Part shown: piece after piece, positions 62,136 to 64,000 of the stretch
Layout of the letters: every line of letters begins with the position of its first letter
Position numbering within the stretch: position 1 is the first letter of the stretch
Notes under the pieces: model-generated
The model's database searches: none
Told to the model about the DNA's origin: nothing
The model's input: the letters and a program-made list of their open reading frames with translations, nothing else
Made by a program: the position numbers and the translations under genes
Assembly: GCA_938075155.1 (NCBI GenBank)
Contig: CALJGL010000012.1
Coordinates: 1-64,000 of the forward strand
DNA: 64,000 bases
Direction of reading: 5' to 3'
Source of the DNA: UBA12191 sp009937185
GTDB lineage: Bacteria; Planctomycetota; UBA8108; UBA1146

Positions 62136-62507
62136 ATGCGACTCATCATCGAAACCACGGCTGTATTCATGTTGCTGATCCTTCTGCTGGGAGGCACGGG
62201 TTGCCAAAAGACAATTCGTAGCGACGAAGTTGTTTCCAATTCGGAGACTCCTGTGCAAAAGCTGATTGTGGAAAAGGGCAATTACCTCGACCTCCGATTG
62301 CCTTCACCGGCCATTGGTCGTTGGTGGGCTGTCGATAAAGGGGCTCTCCCCTACCTGCAGCCGAAGCTTGAAATAGGTCAGGGAATGATTCGTCTCCTCG
62401 CGGTGAAACCTGGCAAGACCCGTGTGACGTGCGTCCTCACGGATAGGAATCTATTCAAGTACCGTAAGGTGGTCGTGGATGTGGAAATACTTCCTCATCC
62501 AGAGTGA
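62136..62507 (+). CDS. Small lipoprotein, unknown
   Basis: The 123-residue protein has a lipoprotein signal (MLLILLLLGGTGC with lipobox LGGTGC). The mature part is a beta-rich fold (LDLRLPSPAIGRWWAVDK, VKPGKTRVTCVLTD) resembling inhibitor-type chagasin/I42 modules only weakly. ATG 62136 has AAGGGAG five bases upstream; the frame starts at 62103. Confidence 0.7.
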   Translation: MRLIIETTAVFMLLILLLGGTGCQKTIRSDEVVSNSETPVQKLIVEKGNYLDLRLPSPAIGRWWAVDKGALPYLQPKLEIGQGMIRLLAVKPGKTRVTCVLTDRNLFKYRKVVVDVEILPHPE

Positions 62508-62598
62508 ACACCGGCGCGAGCACTCAAGAGAGTACTGAGACGTCGGTGAACTCGGGAGTTCGAGTTTATTGAAGTTCCCGTTTTATCGAGTTCTTGTC

Positions 62599-63855
62599 TT
62601 ATGGAGTGGGTGGTTTGATCCAGTCTGCGCCATAGACGTCGACGAATGCCGGTGCCAACTTTGACGAGGGAGAATCCCCCGTCATCTCCAGAAACCATCC
62701 GACTTTGGCGGGTTTAACTTCTGTGATACCGCGGCGACCATTCAGTCCACTTCCACCCCACACTTTTCCGGAGACGGCGGCTTCGAAACTCTCGAAGCGT
62801 AAGGATGTAGAGTTCCAAGTGGCAATTCCTACCAGCTGGGCGCTCACTCCCCGGGTTCGACTCGGGAAGTGTTTCCAATCCGTTTCTCCCAGCTTATAGA
62901 CGCCATCACTTTCAGATCGAAACTCTCCTGATAGCAAGAGTGTGACCTTGTCCGATTCACAATCCCCAACAGTGATGGTCACTTCTGCCTTTTCAATATC
63001 TTCTGGAGAGAAGGGGCCTTCTTGGCCGGAGACATTATCGACGATATGGAAACGAGCCAATCGCATGGCGAGTTCGGCGGGAAGTGAGTGAACCTGTCCC
63101 GATTTGAGAGAGGTGGGAATCCACTCTTTTAACTCGGAGTGATGGAACCAAATGTGATCCCGATTCCAGCGCCCTCGTGTCTCAGATGTGAGACCTTTCT
63201 CTGGCAAATCTCTGGAGGTACTGCGGAGCACCAGGCCATCCGTGGGATAGAAGAGCTCCCAACGATGAGCCGGTTCGTAAATGAAGGGGTCGATGGGGAG
63301 ACGTTCCTCAGCGGGCAAAGCCTCCCATGCTGCGAGTCCCTTCTCTAACAAGATGAGAGCTTTATCTGCTTGGAGAGTATTTTGTCGGACGAGCAATTTC
63401 CCCGATGGACTAAAGACATACAGGCCTTGCCAAGAACCGCCAATCGGAGTGGTTCTCCCTGCCACCTGTTGACGAAAAAACTGACATTCCTTGTCGGGGT
63501 GTCGTTGAAGTCTCCAGACTTCATCTGTTGCTGGAGTGAATGAGAGTACTTTCTCGATGACTCGAGGATCGTTCCAGACGGACCGCCGGCCCGCCACGCC
63601 ATTGCCTCAGGTGCAGCCGAGAGGATGCCCATTCATGAGCCAGAGAAGCAAAGGCTTCCCTTCTTCACCGGCCTTTTTTAGGCCTTCATGAAGACTGGTA
63701 TGCCATGGGATCGTCAACCAGCGATCTTCTGGGCCAGGCTCGATCGCCTGTTTCCAGTTTTTAAGTGGCTGGTCCTCTAGAGAACAGACGGGATCACCTG
63801 AAGAGATGGGAATTAAACACAAGTTGAGAAGGAGCAGTATCGATAGGGGTGTCAT
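62599..63855 (-). CDS. Putative selenoprotein, thioredoxin-fold-like, with in-frame UGA as Sec83
   Basis: Two apparently separate reading frames (63855-63610 and 63606-62599) lie in the same frame with one TGA between them at 63609-63607. Read through, they give a 418-residue exported protein: signal peptide (about 1-19, PLSILLLLNLCLIPISSG), then HEGLKKAGEEGKPLLLWLMNGHP, then GCT-U-GNG with Cys81 and Sec83. After it come VWNDPRVIEKVLSF and PIGGSWQGLYVFSPSGKLL, as in thioredoxin-like proteins. From memory, planctomycete relatives carry Cys at the UGA position; this needs a search. ATG 63855 has GGAGG four bases upstream. A SECIS-like hairpin follows the UGA. No sel genes are in the window, so this remains a prediction; a plain nonsense mutation is the alternative. 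Confidence 0.75.
63578..63609 (-). promoter_or_regulatory. Candidate bacterial SECIS hairpin
   Basis: After the UGA (63609-63607) come 12 nt, then GCGGGCC (63594-63588), loop GGC (63587-63585) and GGUCCGU (63584-63578), a 7-bp stem including two GU pairs, extended by one more pair outward. The loop starts 19 nt after the UGA, is 3 nt long and begins with G. These values fall within the published bacterial rules (16-37 nt to the loop, loop of 3-14 nt, G among its first two bases). Confidence 0.65.
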
Positions 63856-63965
63856 GAGTCCTCCGCGTATATTGATGAGCCAGTCATTCCCCATCGTGCC
63901 AGTAGATCGGGTCTTTTGCCACCCGGATGACGTTAGTATGTGACAAAAATGAGAGGAGTGCAGAT

Positions 63966-64000
63966 ATGCCAAGACATATATCAACACCTACCGTCGTGGA
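63966..64000 (+). CDS. Start of a further gene (truncated by window end)
   Basis: ATG 63966 opens a frame of 11 codons to the window edge (MPRHISTPTVV). AGGAG lies seven bases before it, at 63954-63958. It is divergent from the selenoprotein candidate. Too short to identify. Confidence 0.4.
   Translation, partial: MPRHISTPTVV

Noticed and set aside
62599..63987. Reading the two ORFs as two separate genes or as a simple pseudogene
   Set aside because: They share one frame with a single TGA, the second has no ribosome binding site or sensible start, and a SECIS-like hairpin fits. Kept as selenoprotein candidate, with nonsense mutation as alternative.

Overview
The window looks like a chromosomal stretch of a Planctomycetota bacterium, probably a free-living heterotroph. 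The best evidence is two families largely specific to that phylum: DUF1552 next to DUF1587/1592/1588/1585 (1-3324), and Planctomycete cytochrome c/DUF1549/DUF1553 next to DUF1501 (53842-58837). A multihaem cytochrome carrying a C-terminal dockerin pair (39578-41527) agrees with this. No rRNA, tRNA, CRISPR array, prophage or insertion sequence was recognised. Genes are tightly packed, with many 4-bp overlaps and several convergent pairs whose stop codons touch.

Layout. 1-9605: planctomycete secreted cytochrome-like proteins, two SRPBCC proteins, and nucleic-acid modification or repair enzymes (RlmI-like methyltransferase, AlkB, RluA-type pseudouridine synthase, YgiQ radical SAM). 9610-13928: a metal (probably zinc) uptake operon of ABC permease, ATPase, binding protein and an outer-membrane barrel with a His/acid-rich loop, with a small His-rich DUF2946-like protein upstream. 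14060-23797: an octahaem cytochrome with TPRs, an acyl-CoA dehydrogenase, a TldD-type protease with a non-canonical start, apt, a primary-type sigma factor and a long HEAT protein. 24023-30309: a sigma-54 activator, mgtE, a receiver-domain protein behind a sigma-54-like promoter, and groES-groEL. 30340-43143: DEAD-box helicase, UDP-sugar genes, NAD kinase, a second and degenerate sigma-54-type regulator, E1 alpha/beta of a 2-oxoacid dehydrogenase, the dockerin cytochrome, a CapD-like dehydratase and rpmG. 43409-48087: an SDR, two membrane proteins and modABC. 48084-51936: a divergent light-response-like cluster (SOUL protein and 4-TM protein versus a CarH/LitR-like regulator and class II photolyase). 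52016-61948: hemB, secreted proteins, an SSS-family sodium symporter and a small membrane protein. 62136-64000: a lipoprotein, a putative selenoprotein and the start of a further gene.

The strongest unusual signal is at 62599-63855. Two reading frames that look separate lie in one frame and are divided by a single TGA. The context reads Cys-Thr-UGA-Gly, and a hairpin with a GGC loop lies 19 nt after the UGA, which fits the published bacterial SECIS rules. The simplest reading is a thioredoxin-fold-like selenoprotein with a Cys-x-Sec pair.

Other notable points are: the TldD-family gene whose full-length frame has only an ATT (or CTG) start; the terminator hairpin between the sigma factor and apt whose 3' arm contains the apt ribosome binding site; the sigma-54-like promoter with upstream dyads before the receiver/groESL genes; the CarH-like regulator with Tyr where the B12 lower-ligand His should be; and the sigma-54-type regulator lacking the Walker B glutamate and an intact GAFTGA loop. 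All functional calls come from reading the sequence without database searches.
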